A DNA stretch of 64,000 nt. Source: Chionoecetes opilio (Eukaryota > Arthropoda > Malacostraca > Decapoda > Majidae). The stretch covers positions 106,626-170,625 of the forward strand of contig JACEEZ010006494.1 in the NCBI GenBank assembly GCA_016584305.1, written 5' to 3'. A model generated the notes under the pieces. That model worked only from the letters and a program-made list of their open reading frames with translations, did not search any database and was not told where the DNA came from. Positions 35,690 to 48,131 of this stretch are shown in pieces. The position numbers were made by a program, and so were the translations under genes. Every line of letters begins with the position of its first letter. The stretch's first letter is position 1.

Positions 35690-36474
35690 AGAGAAAAGAA
35701 TGCAGAACCTTCCGGACAGTTATCCCCTCTTTGTAAATGACATTCAACTGTCTCCCTCTTCAACAATGAACAGTCTTGTACTATCAATAAGTAAAAATCT
35801 GAAGTGGAAATCTCACATATCATCTCTTGCTAAAACAGCTTCTAAGAAGTTAGGTGTCCTAGCAGATGCGTCTGCGTCCATATTTTTCTCCGTCCCCTTT
35901 GCTTGCTCTGTACAAGCTAGGGCCTTATCTACCCATACATGGACTATGGAGTAGGCTGTCTCACATGTATTGGGGGGATCCACTCATACAGCTCTCCTAA
36001 ACAGGGTTGAGTCAAAAGTTTTTCGTCTCACCAACTCTCCTCCTCTGACTGACTGTCTTCAATCTTTAAATCACCGCCGCAATGTTGCTTTTCTTGCTAT
36101 CTTCTACCGTTATTTTCATGCTCACTGCACGTCTGAACTTGCTAACTACATGCCTCTTCCCCTCCCGTGGCTTTACTGCACACGACTTTCTACTCATTCT
36201 TATTCCTATTATGTCCATCTTCCTAATGCAAGAGTTATAATCAGTATCTTTATTCTTTCATCCCTTTCACTGTTAAACTCTGGAACACTCTTCCTACTTC
36301 TATTTTTCCACCTTCCTAAGACTTAAATCTTTTCAAGGGAGGAGTGACAAGACACCTCCCGAACTAAATTGGCCCACGTTTCTTTATACTTTAAATTCAC
36401 TGTCTTCACTATAGGAACTGGCAACTAAGCGGGCTTTTTGTTACCTCTTTTTTTTCCCCTTGGCCAGTCCTTTG
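35690..36474 (+). pseudogene. Non-LTR retrotransposon tail, first family, third copy
   Basis: It has the same segments as the 7.9 kb copy (ISSLAKTASKKLGVL, YWGGSTHTALL-like, LNHRRNVAFLAIFYRYFHAH). It continues further, through PLPLPWLYCTRLSTHSYSYY and VKLWNTLPTS-like sequence, to the 3' untranslated tail with GGCAACTAAGCGGGCTTTTT. It is broken between 35954 and 35970. The tail resumes after the SINE at 36779 and ends in poly(A) at about 36801-36813. The 5' part is missing. Confidence 0.8.
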
Positions 36475-36778
36475 GAAGGTAAAGGTAAAGATGGGAGCAA
36501 CGCTAAGCTGCGCGTGGCATTCGGTGCTCATCTCCGTGGCATTAGCCCTTACAGCCTGTGGTGGGTGAGGACCCGTTACCCGGGACACAGGGCTAGTGTG
36601 AAACCTGGATTACCACAGTTACCTTCCCCAGGTTACCCCAGGTACCCATTTATCAACCCCGAAAGGAAGGAAGAACAGCTGGGTAGGCTGGTCACCGACT
36701 TGCCCTGGCCCGGATTCGAACCAGGGCCCGCAGATTCGTAGCCAGGCACGCTACAGGCACCACGGAGGCGACAACGGA
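36475..36778 (-). mobile_element. tRNA-derived SINE with 13-bp target duplication
   Basis: On the minus strand a pol III B box GGTTCGAATCC (36712-36722) follows an A-box-like TAGCGTGCCTGG (about 36743-36754), giving a tRNA-like head. The 3' end is a short TTTACC repeat. GGCCAGTCCTTTG flanks both sides (36462-36474 and 36779-36791), so the insertion into the retrotransposon tail is directly visible. It encodes nothing. Confidence 0.85.
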
Positions 36779-36816
36779 GGCCAGTCCTTTGTGATGTACA
36801 AAAAAAAAAAAACTAC

Positions 36817-37510
<694 letters not shown>

Positions 37511-37794
37511 TAAACACAGCATACTGATATGAGACAATTAGCCCGGGTAGCTTGGAGGTCGAGGCTTCCATGTCAACTTTAAGCTTGGTGTGTTCCCTGT
37601 CCATGGTAGCAAAGTGCGCGCTTCTGTTCTGTGGATGGAAAGTGTCTTATTCGCGTTCACCGTCAAGGCTTAGCTATTAATATGCCCGTTACTACTTATT
37701 TACAACATCATAGATGCAAAATATAGTAATATTCCAATATTATTTAGTGTAAGGGTACTTTCTAATGTGAGTAACTCAACAACTCGAAACTTAC
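37511..37794. other. Intron sequence after the GDS exon
   Basis: Contains the GTAAGT donor region and a short GC-balanced segment (37540-37660) that may be another SINE piece. Nothing further was recognised. Confidence 0.4.
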
Positions 37795-38505
37795 TGAAAA
37801 CTTTATCAAATAGTGAAGTTCGTTGTCATTTACGGCCAGAAATTCATAAAAAAGATTTATAATCTTTGAATCTCCCATAAAGCATATCCACAAGGAGTCA
37901 TGTTGAGCCAGTCTGGACCTGAAGCAGGCGGTGACGGAGGTAGGGTCAGCATAGGTTGCTATCTCACATGGTACGAAAGGTAACTGCCCGCCTGCGGCCT
38001 TGATCCTGGTGGTGGTGGTGACCACAGGTGCGCCGCCCTTACCCTCACTCTGGGAGGCCAGCATCGTGGGGAGAGAGGCAGCCAAGGGAGAGTAGTCAGT
38101 CGTTGACGCCCCAGACAGAGAGTCTCTCTTTAGGAGCAGCTGATGCACAGCCCTGGTCGCGTCGGAGCCAAGGGCATCAGAGTATTGGCGAGCTCTCCAG
38201 TCTGTACTTGGCATGTCGGTAAGCACAGAGCCATAACGGGTTTGTGGAAATAAGTTTGTGTTGGGTGCGTAACGCTGGGACGCCTCAGTGACAGTAAAGA
38301 GTGCGCGGCAAGGTGTGTTACCCTGCTGGCTGACGCCCCGCCCTGGTTGTCGACTGGGAGCACCAGCATCAATAAAGCAACTCACCTGTGTGATAGCGAG
38401 GTACAACGCGGCAGCCAGACAGACAATCGTCACATACCTTAAGAAAAGCTTGCCATAAATAGTCAAGAAACGACCGCGATAATTTGTCAAACTAACACAC
38501 GTCAT
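37795..38505 (-). CDS. PC-esterase/CASD1-like gene, N-terminal coding exon
   Basis: The exon encodes 237 residues from the Met at 38503-38505 (MTCVSLTNYR, purine at -3). After a basic stretch, residues 24-45 (YVTIVCLAAALYLAITQVSC) form a signal-anchor membrane segment, indicating a type II protein of the secretory pathway. A low-complexity stem follows, and then C-F-R-S-R-L…WICFMGDSKI with GDS at residues 211-213, the nucleophile block of PC-esterase/SGNH proteins. The exon ends phase 0 at a GTAAGT donor (37794-37789). The C-terminal exons fitting this fold lie 20 kb downstream on the same strand; the joining exon was not found. An alternative is that this exon and the 13-17 kb exons are two paralogous genes. 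Confidence 0.65.
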
Positions 38506-38759
38506 GTCCTCACTATGTGAACTAAATGAAGTGCCTGTACCGCAGTATCCACTGGCCACCGTGGCGTCCCATATTATTTCCTTATACTCTTTCCTCCTCT
38601 GTATTTTTCTAGTGCCTCAGGGGATGGGCTAACCTTCCTATAATAGCCTTCCTTCTTTCCTTATAGCGCGCACTAGCGTTTGTGTGTGGGCTTTTACGTT
38701 ATTTAACCTTCAGAGCATTAATTAATAGATATATATATATATATATTATATAATATATA

Positions 38760-39389
<630 letters not shown>

Positions 39390-39803
39390 ATAATAATAAT
39401 AATAATAATTTATTGGCCGTCATGTTACAATTCAATATAAGGAAATACATGGTGAGTTATATGGCAGGGCCCGATGAGCAAATGCTCTATTACGGGCCTG
39501 AATCATTATCTCTAGGTTAAATTTCTCTCACAGTGATGGCCGCAGACAACTCAACATAATATACATAAATGTAATTTTTATCTATTCTGATTTTTATACA
39601 CCTACATACTTACGCAGACATATACATACACACACATATATACATACATAAACACATACATATATACATACTCGTATATACACTCATACATAAATACATA
39701 CATATACACGCATACACAAATACATACACATACACATTCATAAATACACACATATACACACATATACATATTCATCCACACCTACATGATCATACACAGG
39801 TAC

Positions 39804-41306
39804 CTATAGTAACGATTCGTATCTAGCAAATAATTCTCGTTTAATCCTCGGCTTGAACATGTTCTTGGAAGTGGAATTTTTAGTGTCGTCTGAGAGTGTA
39901 TTCCATGTCCTACAACCCCTGACAAGGACACTCTGCTGGGCGTGTGATGTTCTGCACCGAGGAAGTCTCAGCTCATGACGTGTGCTCCTTGTCGCAATGT
40001 TGTGTGGTGCCCGTGTATAGTCAATAGTAATGACACAGTTACTTAATGCATTGTATACAAAAATACCTGTTCGAAAGCTTATGATATCTTGTAATTTTAA
40101 TAAGGAATTATTCTTGAAATAAGGATTAGTGTGTTCATAACGACGACAGTAATACATTACTCTTAATATTTGTTCTGTGTAACAAAGAGGTTATGAAGGT
40201 ATATGGGACATGCACCTCCCCAAATTGCGGCATAATATGTTAAGTGTGGGTAAACCAGTGACATATATATCTGCTTAACATTACTATCATTCATATTAGA
40301 TCTTATATTACATACCACTCCTATTATTCTACTAATTTTCAGTTTAATGTAATCTATATGAGCTTTCCATCGTAAATGTTCATCTATAAGATGACCCCTT
40401 CTATGTTCATATGTAAATGTTCATCTATAAGTTCACCCCTAAGAATTTTGCTTCATTAACTCTAAGTATTTCAATGTTGTTTATCTTAATGGAAATGTTG
40501 GTTATTGGCTGTCGCAAGCTAGAATGAGATAATAAATACTGTGTCTTGTTAAGGTTTAAAGAGAGCTTATTACTATCAATCCAGTTCGATACGTGTACTA
40601 ATTCGCTATTTAAAGTAGTTTCTAATTCTCTAAGGTCACGACTTTTAAGATAAATAGTAGTGTCGTCTGCATATAGAAGAAAATTCAGTTTATCACTTGA
40701 GTGCTATGTCATGTATGTATATCAAGAATAGTATAGGTCCCAGAACTGATCCTGAGGAATGCCATATTTGATTGTTTTAATATTGGATATTTTGTCATTG
40801 AAAATAACATACTGCTTCCTGTCTCCTAGATAACTCCTAAACCAATTATTTGCAGTTCCCCTTATCCCGTATATGAATAATTTTTCTAACAAAATACTAT
40901 GTGAAATCGTATCGAATGCCTTAGCCAAATCACAAATTAGTGTTAGCTGAAACATTTTAGTATCCAATGTGTCATAGATAGTCTGGCAAAGACTGTGTAC
41001 CGCCAATTCTGTGGAATATCCAGCTCTAAATCCATACTGGTGATTAGTTAGTATCGAGCACCGATGTAGGTAACCTTTTAATCTTGACACCATTACTTTT
41101 TCAAATATTTTACTGAATGTAGTGAGCATGGGTCTATAATTATGGGCACTTGTGTTGTCTCCTTTTTTGTGTATTGGAATTACTTTAGCTATTTGAAGCT
41201 GCTCTGGGAAAATACCGTCTTGGAAGGATCTGTTTACAATGTGTACGAGGAATGGAGTGATAATGTCCATACAGTGTTTCACTACCCTAGGGTAAATATC
41301 GTCGTA
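39804..41306 (-). pseudogene. Reverse transcriptase part of the non-LTR element
   Basis: The upstream part (from about 41306) gives the RT fingers and palm: VIPIHKKGDNTSAHNYRPML, HQYGFRAGYSTELAV and CDLAKAFDTISHSIL (first catalytic Asp). A one-base loss inside the IPQG-SVLG motif (about 40753) shifts the frame. The core continues as LNFLLYADDTTIYLKSRDL near 40670-40690, with the YADD box intact, after another frame change. The thumb and C-terminal region (40157-39804) includes RTGIFVYNALSNCVI and SVLVRGCRTWNTLSDD and ends near 39804. The enzyme would copy its RNA at a nicked target; this copy is inactivated by about three frameshifts. Confidence 0.85.
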
Positions 41307-41321
41307 GCCAGGAGAAGTGGA

Positions 41322-42934
41322 TTAGAGATATTTAATAATATTCTTTATCTCTACTGCTGTAGTTGGTTGTAAATACATAGAATGTGGCACAGGCTCTGGC
41401 ATATACTCCCTAAAGGACACACGAGATGGTTGAATGTTCTCTGCTAGTTGTTCAGCAACACTGCTGAAATATTCATTGAAACCATCGGCTATTTCTTGGT
41501 AATTGGTTGTGGTATTATTATGAAAAGTAAACGAGGGCGGTGGCTTTTGCTTCTTATTCCTTCCCATCAAGCAGTTAACTAGTTCCCACGTTTTCTTGCT
41601 ATTACCAGAGTTTGATGTTAGCTTTTCTTTGTAATAATTTTCTTTGGCTTCTCTGATTACTGATGTCAGAGTATTTCTGTATCGTTTAAACTGTCTACCA
41701 TACGTTAGCGGCCACTTTGCATATAATTTTTGTAATTTATTCCGGTATTTTATAGATTGTTTGATGTCTGCAGTAATATATGGTTTATCAGTATGTACCG
41801 GTTTAATCTTATATTCTCTAATTTTAAAGTTTTTGTTGTATATGGTAGTAAATGCATTCACATAAGTATTAAAATCTTCATCAACATTCCTACCGGTCAT
41901 ATCTTGTTCCCAATTGTAATTTGTCAATTCTGCTTTAAGATTATCCATGTTTTCCAAACTCATCATTCTTCTTTTCAAAGATATATGTGGGGAATTATCA
42001 ACATTTTTTAAAGAAAATATATTAAAAACAGGGAAATGATCACTGATATTTATGTTAATTATTCCACTCTTCACACAATTATATATTTCAGTCGTCCATA
42101 TAAGGTCTATTAAAGTAGCTGAAGTTCTAGTTACTCTGGTTGGCTTTAGCACTGTTGGGTACATTAAGTGAGAAGAAAATATATTTACCAATTCCTTAAC
42201 ATTGCTATCCGTATCGTACTGAAGCAAATTAACATTAAAATCACCCATCACATAACACGGTAATTTTGACTCTGATACTATGGCATCTAAAATTTGTTCT
42301 AAGGACTGAAGAAAGTCATTCATACTTGAATTTGGTGGTCGGTAAATTATTCCAACTGTGAAATTAGATGGCTGAACAACCTTCAGGAACAGTGATTGCA
42401 GGTGTGGTAGTTGGAAGGAAACATTTTCCATTGATACACAGGGAAATTTGTTGTGCATATATATCGCCAATCCCCCCCCACTTGTAGTTTTGTTTTTGAA
42501 ATTACCAGTGAAATTCTTTAAGTTGTAAAGGGGCATTATGCTGTCATTAAGCCTCGTTTCACACAGTCCTATTATATCAAAATTTAAGTAAAAAGTATTT
42601 AAACATTGTACATTAGAAGTGTCCAGATGGCGTGGATTGCTTCCTATATTAAAAGACAGTAATTTGAGAGATTGAGTAGAATTTGTTTTCTCCTTTGTGT
42701 CACCACAGAAAATGTAATCACACGGTGGTTCGTATGTAATATCGTCACAGTGAATATCATCAACCAAAAGTCTTTCTTTATCACAATATCTAGTAAAGTG
42801 AAATATCATATTATCAATAACATGAAACGGAAAATGGTGTTGATCATCGTCATTAAAAATATTAATGAAATCTGGTTCATTGTTAAATGGTACCTGGTGT
42901 CCTTGAATAGCCATTTTAACAATGATAAGGTCAT
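41322..42934 (-). pseudogene. APE-type endonuclease and linker of the non-LTR element
   Basis: The frame contains the ordered motifs of an apurinic-type endonuclease: LKLLSFNIGSNPRH, FDIIGLCETRLND (metal-binding Glu), GGGLAIYMHN, VGIIYRPPNSS, CYVMGDFNVNLLQ (catalytic D/N), ATLIDLIWTTEI and ISDHFPVFNIF (catalytic D/H). The following 230 residues are the usual linker to the RT. It runs about 540 codons without a break and ends by a one-base shift at 41322 just before the RT. The first ten codons of the open frame lie in the inserted LTR and are not native. Confidence 0.85.
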
Positions 42935-43858
42935 TGTAATGGCTAGACATTTTATAGGCATTCAAGTTCTCGTATCCCCATTGCGTGCGCGTAGCACCAG
43001 GCTTTTGTTACTACTGGGAGTTGCCAGTTAATGTTTTTCTGGTGTCTGGAAAGGATTCCAGTCAGTGGGGAGGGGTTTTAGGCTCATAGTTGCCTCCCCA
43101 CGAGTAGCGGGGTGCGCTAGCAGAAACGCCCGAAGTAAATTGCATGTGGTGGCTGATAGGAAATCAGGCATGCGTAATAAGAAACAGGGTATAGAAAATA
43201 TGTTTGGATGAGCCGAAGTGGCAACGCGCCACCAGCCGCCATCTTGGAACAGCCAGGACGACCTCAGTCGACCTGGCTCGGCCATTCTCTTGCAGGTCAC
43301 CGCCACGACTACAACTCCCCCAGCCGAGGACGTCTTTTGGACCTCTCGCCACCTCCTTCCAGTTCCCCGCATGTCTGGTGCTTGATTCCTGCTAGCAGAC
43401 GCAGGGCAAGCCACACCGCGAGGAGAAGAAGGGTTTGGTTGGGGCAGACGCGAGCTGGGAAGAGGAGTGCATGGAGACTGGCGACCAAGTGTGTACACCG
43501 CGACGAGGACAAGGCCACAGGTTCCTCGGTAAAAGCGTGAGATAATCCATAACCCCTTATATCTATTCCCCAGCCAGATACTAGACAGTAGGTTATCGTA
43601 GGCGTATGTAGGGAAGATATTTAGGGCGTGATTGAGTGAATGAATCTTGTGTTGGGGTGCTATTTTTGCTGTGTGTAGATTAGTTGTAAATAAACTAGTT
43701 AAAGTGTTTACCATGTGTTTATTGTTACCCTGTATGTAGTCCTGGACCCGATAGCTTCATAGTGAGTCAAACAAACAACCCGAAGATGATTTAATTATTG
43801 AGAGGTAAGTGCAGTCTAAGTACGTAAAACCCCCAGTAAAAAATCTAAACCTTTACAA
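42935..43858 (+). repeat. 5' LTR, 924 bp
   Basis: It begins TG and ends CA, and the same sequence occurs at 48132-49051. An AATAAA polyadenylation signal lies near 43688-43693. Roughly two dozen differences were seen by eye between the LTRs, so the insertion is not brand new. The 228-codon antisense open frame in the LTR is not a gene. Confidence 0.92.
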
Positions 43859-43878
43859 TTGGAGCCCGCACACAGGGA
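43859..43878 (+). promoter_or_regulatory. Putative primer-binding site
   Basis: Directly after the 5' LTR the sequence ATTGGAGCCCGCACAC begins with the TGG expected from pairing to the CCA end of a tRNA. The tRNA identity was not determined. Confidence 0.55.
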
Positions 43879-43943
43879 CTCATTCTTGCTAGTCCAGGAG
43901 TACACAGGGTAATTTATTCTAGACAGCAAATAGCCCGGCCAGC

Positions 43944-44055
43944 ATGAGTGTTCAGAAATATAGGGAAGAGGCGGAGTTGATAGGCCTCGTGGAGCCAAAC
44001 GACATTAAAGAATATGTCGCTGATAGGCAACGAGATGAAAGAGAGGAGAGGCAGC
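43944..44055 (+). pseudogene. gag, N-terminal part before the twin insertion
   Basis: The frame starts at the ATG at 43944 (MSVQKYREEAELIGL), a highly charged, predicted helical region. It is cut at the AATT at 44056-44059 by the inserted element. The downstream half resumes at 45826 in the frame that would restore continuity once the insertion and one AATT are removed. Confidence 0.8.
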
Positions 44056-44059
44056 AATT

Positions 44060-44938
44060 AGAGAGAACTGCAACTCCGAAATGCCAGTGGTCGCTGGCAG
44101 TTTTAACTCACAATTTGGTGAAAAGTTGGTCAACTTGAAAGAAAAATATGGGCTTATTCCACTGCACTTAAAACACACAAGTATAATATTAAGAATGATT
44201 TTCTTCTATATGTATATTGTATAGAAGCCTGATTCTGTAAAACATTGTATATAACCAAATAACCAAGTAGGTTATAGTTGAGGAGGCGAGGTAAATGTTA
44301 CTCTATGATATTATATAGTCAATAACGTATGTTTAGAAGTTATCTATACCTAGGCAGTCATATTTTCCTGTTATTATTGTGTATCAATCAGATAGAAAGC
44401 CTGGAAGTGCAATGAGTCGACGCGTGAAGTCGTAATGTTTTGATTCAATCTCCCCGCCACAATCTCCCCGCCCACCACTCCCCGCCGCGGCACGTCGCCT
44501 CCACTATTATAACCTACATTGTCGCAGCAACAAGCCGATTTCGGCATTCTTTATTCTTCGTTTTTCCAAGGCATTGCTTATTGTATTTTGACAAGCGTTT
44601 GCCAGACGCAGCAGTACTGTCTTAGAAAACAGTGTGATCATCGCCCAAATTTTACATGCCACAATATACATGTAAAAAATATATTAAGCTTTGCTACTCG
44701 AGGCGAGTAATTTGCATTAAATTGCTATTATAGAACGTTCCATCGTAATGCATGTCATCCATATAATTAGTAGAACAACAGAAGAACTATATTTTTTGGT
44801 ATTCAGATGCGGTGCATCAATGTTTATCGCGAAATTAATTTATGAAAAATATTAGTCGCGGAGCCAAAACACAGTAGACCAACCTTTGAGTTAAAACTGC
44901 CAGCGACCACTGGCATTTCTCGAGTTTCAGATCATTGG
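44060..44938 (+). mobile_element. AATT-flanked 879-bp element, left copy
   Basis: Its ends are inverted: AGAGAGAACTGCAACTCC leads to AAATGCCAGTGGTCGCTGG at the outer end, and the same GAAATGCCAGTGGTCGCTGG block is found reversed at the inner end (about 44900-44930). AATT flanks both sides (44056-44059 and 44939-44942). No transposase is encoded; the 61-63-codon frames are identical in the two copies but match nothing known. The superfamily is unassigned. Confidence 0.8.
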
Positions 44939-44942
44939 AATT

Positions 44943-45821
44943 CCAATTATCTGAAACTCGAGAAATGCCAGTGGTCGCTGGCAGTTTTAACTCAAAGGTT
45001 GGTCTACTGTGTTTTGGCTCCGCGACTAATATTTTTCATAAATTAATTTCGCGATAAACATTGATGCACCGCATCTGAATACCAAAAAATATAGTTCTTC
45101 TGTTGTTCTACTAATTATATGGATGACATGCATTACGATGGAACGTTCTATAATAGCAATTTAATGCAAATTACTCGCCTCGAGTAGCAAAGCTTAATAT
45201 ATTTTTTACATGTATATTGTGGCATGTAAAATTTGGGCGATGATCACACTGTTTTCTAAGACAGTACTGCTGCGTCTGGCAAACGCTTGTCAAAATACAA
45301 TAAGCAATGCCTTGGAAAAACGAAGAATAAAGAATGCCGAAATCGGCTTGTTGCTGCGACAATGTAGGTTATAATAGTGGAGGCGACGTGCCGCGGCGGG
45401 GAGTGGTGGGCGGGGAGATTGTGGCGGGGAGATTGAATCAAAACATTACGACTTCACGCGTCGACTCATTGCACTTCCAGGCTTTCTATCTGATTGATAC
45501 ACAATAATAACAGGAAAATATGACTGCCTAGGTATAGATAACTTCTAAACATACGTTATTGACTATATAATATCATAGAGTAACATTTACCTCGCCTCCT
45601 CAACTATAACCTACTTGGTTATTTGGTTATATACAATGTTTTACAGAATCAGGCTTCTATACAATATACATATAGAAGAAAATCATTCTTAATATTATAC
45701 TTGTGTGTTTTAAGTGCAGTGGAATAAGCCCATATTTTTCTTTCAAGTTGACCAACTTTTCACCAAATTGTGAGTTAAAACTGCCAGCGACTACTGGCAT
45801 TTCGGAGTTGCAGTTCTCTCT
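44943..45821 (-). mobile_element. AATT-flanked 879-bp element, right copy, inverted
   Basis: This is the reverse complement of the left copy, the same length to the base, with only a handful of differences seen by eye (for example GACCACTGG against GACTACTGG near the end). It is followed by AATT at 45822-45825. The two copies share the central AATT, giving a near-perfect 1.76-kb palindrome. Confidence 0.8.
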
Positions 45822-45825
45822 AATT

Positions 45826-47100
45826 GCGAGAGTACGAGAAGGAATTGAAGCTCATGGAGACACAGAGAGTGGAGAGGGAGAAAGACCGCGAGCATGAAAA
45901 GGAGTTGAGAGATAGAGAGGAGAAAGTCCGCGAGCACGTGGAGAAAGAGGAAAGGGAAAAGGAGTTGAGAGAGGAGAGGGAGAAAGCCCGCGAGCACGTG
46001 GAGAGAGAGGAAAGGGAAAAGGAGTTGAGAGAGAGACAGGAGAGGGAAGGAGAGCGAGAGAGAGAGAGTGGGAGAAGGAGAGAGAAGATAGGCAGCAAGA
46101 GAGGGAACATAGGCAGCAAGAGAGGGAACATGAGTTGGAAGTGTTACGAGCCAGTAACCACGGGGGAGCGCCGACACTTATGAACCGGCCTAAATTAAAA
46201 CTTCCGATGTTCAAAGAAGGCGATAGGATGGAACACTTCATAGGAAGGTTTGATGATGCGGCAGACCTTTTGGAATATGACGAGATCACGCGTAGACTTC
46301 AGTTTATGACCTTGTTTGAGGGTAAGGCACTCGAGGTGCTCTATAGACTGGATAAACATAGCTGTGACTATGGTCAGATGAAACATGCCCTCTTAAAGGC
46401 ATATGGGCTGAGCACTGAGCGCCTTAAGCAGCATTATTTGGAAGCTCAGCTGCAAGAGAACGAAACTGCCTCACAGTTTGCCGTGAGAATCACCGGGAAT
46501 TTGCGAGACTGGCGCGAAAGTGACGGAGCTGAGGAGACTGTCGAGGGCATCAAAGATTTAATTCTGCGCCCTCAATTCTTAAAGTCATGCCCGGAACCGC
46601 TAATCACGATGTTGAAAATTGATCGGGTCAATCAATTGCCTGAAATGGGTAGAGTTGCCGATGCGTATTTTGAGGCATATGAGGAAAAAGCTGAGCCACC
46701 GAACGTAGTTTGGGTCGAGGCTGCAGATACGCCATGGGAAGACGATAGCTCGCCACGACGGGATACGGCGACGCCAGCCCGTAAGACTGAGCCCACATAT
46801 AATGCCCCAGTTGTAAACCCTCGTCGCTTTCAGGCAAGCTATAGGCCAGCACAAAGGGAAACTGGAGGCCGTGGAGTAAATCTCGAAGCGAGTAATACCC
46901 GACGGCACAAAAATGCTGCGGCCGTTCACAAGGAGCCCCACTGCCCACTCCACAAGGAGTATACTGCACCGAAACCTGTATATCGTGATTCGCCGAGCCA
47001 CAAAAGGCCGCGGGATGATATTCCACGGAGAAAGGTAGTTAGTCAGGTAATGGCAACGGCCGTCATGCACGAAGCAAAGTTCGGGGATGAGGTAAATATG
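45826..47100 (+). pseudogene. gag, central and C-terminal parts with SCAN-like domain
   Basis: The first 240 bases encode a Glu/Arg coiled-coil made of repeats of the type EREKELREEREKAREHV. A one-base shift near 46065-46080 separates this from the main frame (46135 onward). The latter contains FKEGDRMEHFIGRFDDAADL, ALLKAYGLSTERLKQHYLE and ILRPQFLKSCPEPLITMLK, which read like the SCAN-related capsid region of Gmr1-type Gypsy gag proteins. No CCHC knuckle was seen. The protein would form the particle shell; this copy is broken. Confidence 0.7.
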
Positions 47101-47457
47101 TATTCTCCCGCTGACTTTGAGAACAGCGAGGCCGTCAGGAGGGAGGTAGAGACAGATCCTTCACTCGAGAACGTGCGACGGCATTACTGCGAAGGAACAA
47201 TCAGAACAGTGCGCGGTAATTATGCGAGCTTCGTAAAGCGAGATGGGAAATTATACCGCGAGTTCATAACTCCCCGGGGTCACGAGAGATTTCAATTCGT
47301 CGTGCCTGAAAAATATCGCTATGCCGTATTCGAGTTAGATCACTGCGATGCCACAGGTGCCCACTCGAGCAGAAAGAAAACGTGGAAACGTATCGCCGAG
47401 AAATGTTATTGGCCAGGCATGGGCCATGATTTGAGCAGATGGGTGCATTCCTGCTAA
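47101..47457 (+). pseudogene. Integrase N-terminal (H2C2 zinc) region fused to gag
   Basis: In the same frame as gag, without an intervening protease or RT, come RREVETDPSLENVRRHYCEG, GKLYREFITP and VVPEKYRYAVFELDHCDATG. The zinc-binding HH-CC domain of retroelement integrases ends here (WKRIAEKCYWPGM, then VHSC). The CxxC pair is C-stop-M-C: the TAA at 47455-47457 falls between the two zinc cysteines. The catalytic core of integrase is not present downstream. Confidence 0.75.
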
Positions 47458-48131
47458 ATGTGTCAAAACACGAACGACAGCGACATAGAGCTGTATGAAC
47501 CTCACGAGTACAATGAGGAACAGATGGGGTGTTTGTAGGGTATAACAGCCCACTCCCCTCAGAGTTAGGGAGAAGACTCCAGGGCAGTGTCCACCTGAGG
47601 CCACCCTAGGGGATCCTCCATGGCGGCATGTTAGACTGGATTAACAATTGCATGATCCACTAATATTTCCCTAGCATGGCACGGGTGCATGTATTTAGGA
47701 AATCATAGGCAGGTAGACAGGATTGAATTTTTGTAACACTATTGTATACGTACCAGATTACATTCACCTGTACCACCTACACTATGTATATACATACCCT
47801 ACGCCACATAACACTTGTTGGTAATTAAATGTGACGCGTCTTGACGTCCAGTTTGGGTCCGTTACAGGGTTTGCTAGAAACGTTGGAGTTTTTATCCCCT
47901 AGACTTTGAACTTAACGTACATGCGGTGTTTTTTCCGCTCATTGGTTACAAGCAAAACCCCTGTAAACGGTTTAAAGTACACACACCACAGAGTGCCTGG
48001 ATGTGTGACTGACTTATTTAGGTCGGATCCAATGTGTTAGATAATTGACATTTAACCTGCATGATGCTATAACATGTTCAGGTAGTCAGTAAATTATTTC
48101 TGCGGAAAGAATTTTATCTAGGTCGGGCGAA
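47458..48131 (+). other. Remnant internal region before the 3' LTR
   Basis: The first 80 bases still read in the integrase frame, to a TAG at 47536-47538. After that nothing resembles integrase core, RT or RNase H. No strong polypurine tract is visible before 48132. Confidence 0.5.

Larger units (their letters stand above)
39386..42934 (-). mobile_element. Non-LTR retrotransposon (endonuclease plus RT), 5' end displaced
   Basis: The 3' end on the minus strand is GGCCAATAAATTATTATT, a polyadenylation-type signal followed by an (ATT)n tail, typical of CR1/Jockey-like elements. The element runs 5' through RT and APE endonuclease to 42934. There a Ty3/Gypsy-like LTR element is inserted; its continuation lies beyond 49051. 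A short tandem duplication (AAATGTTCATCTATAAG) is at 40373-40435. Confidence 0.85.

Noticed and set aside
43028..43714. 228-codon minus-strand frame, repeated at 48314-48910
   Set aside because: It lies antisense within the two LTRs; its recurrence reflects LTR duplication, not a gene family.
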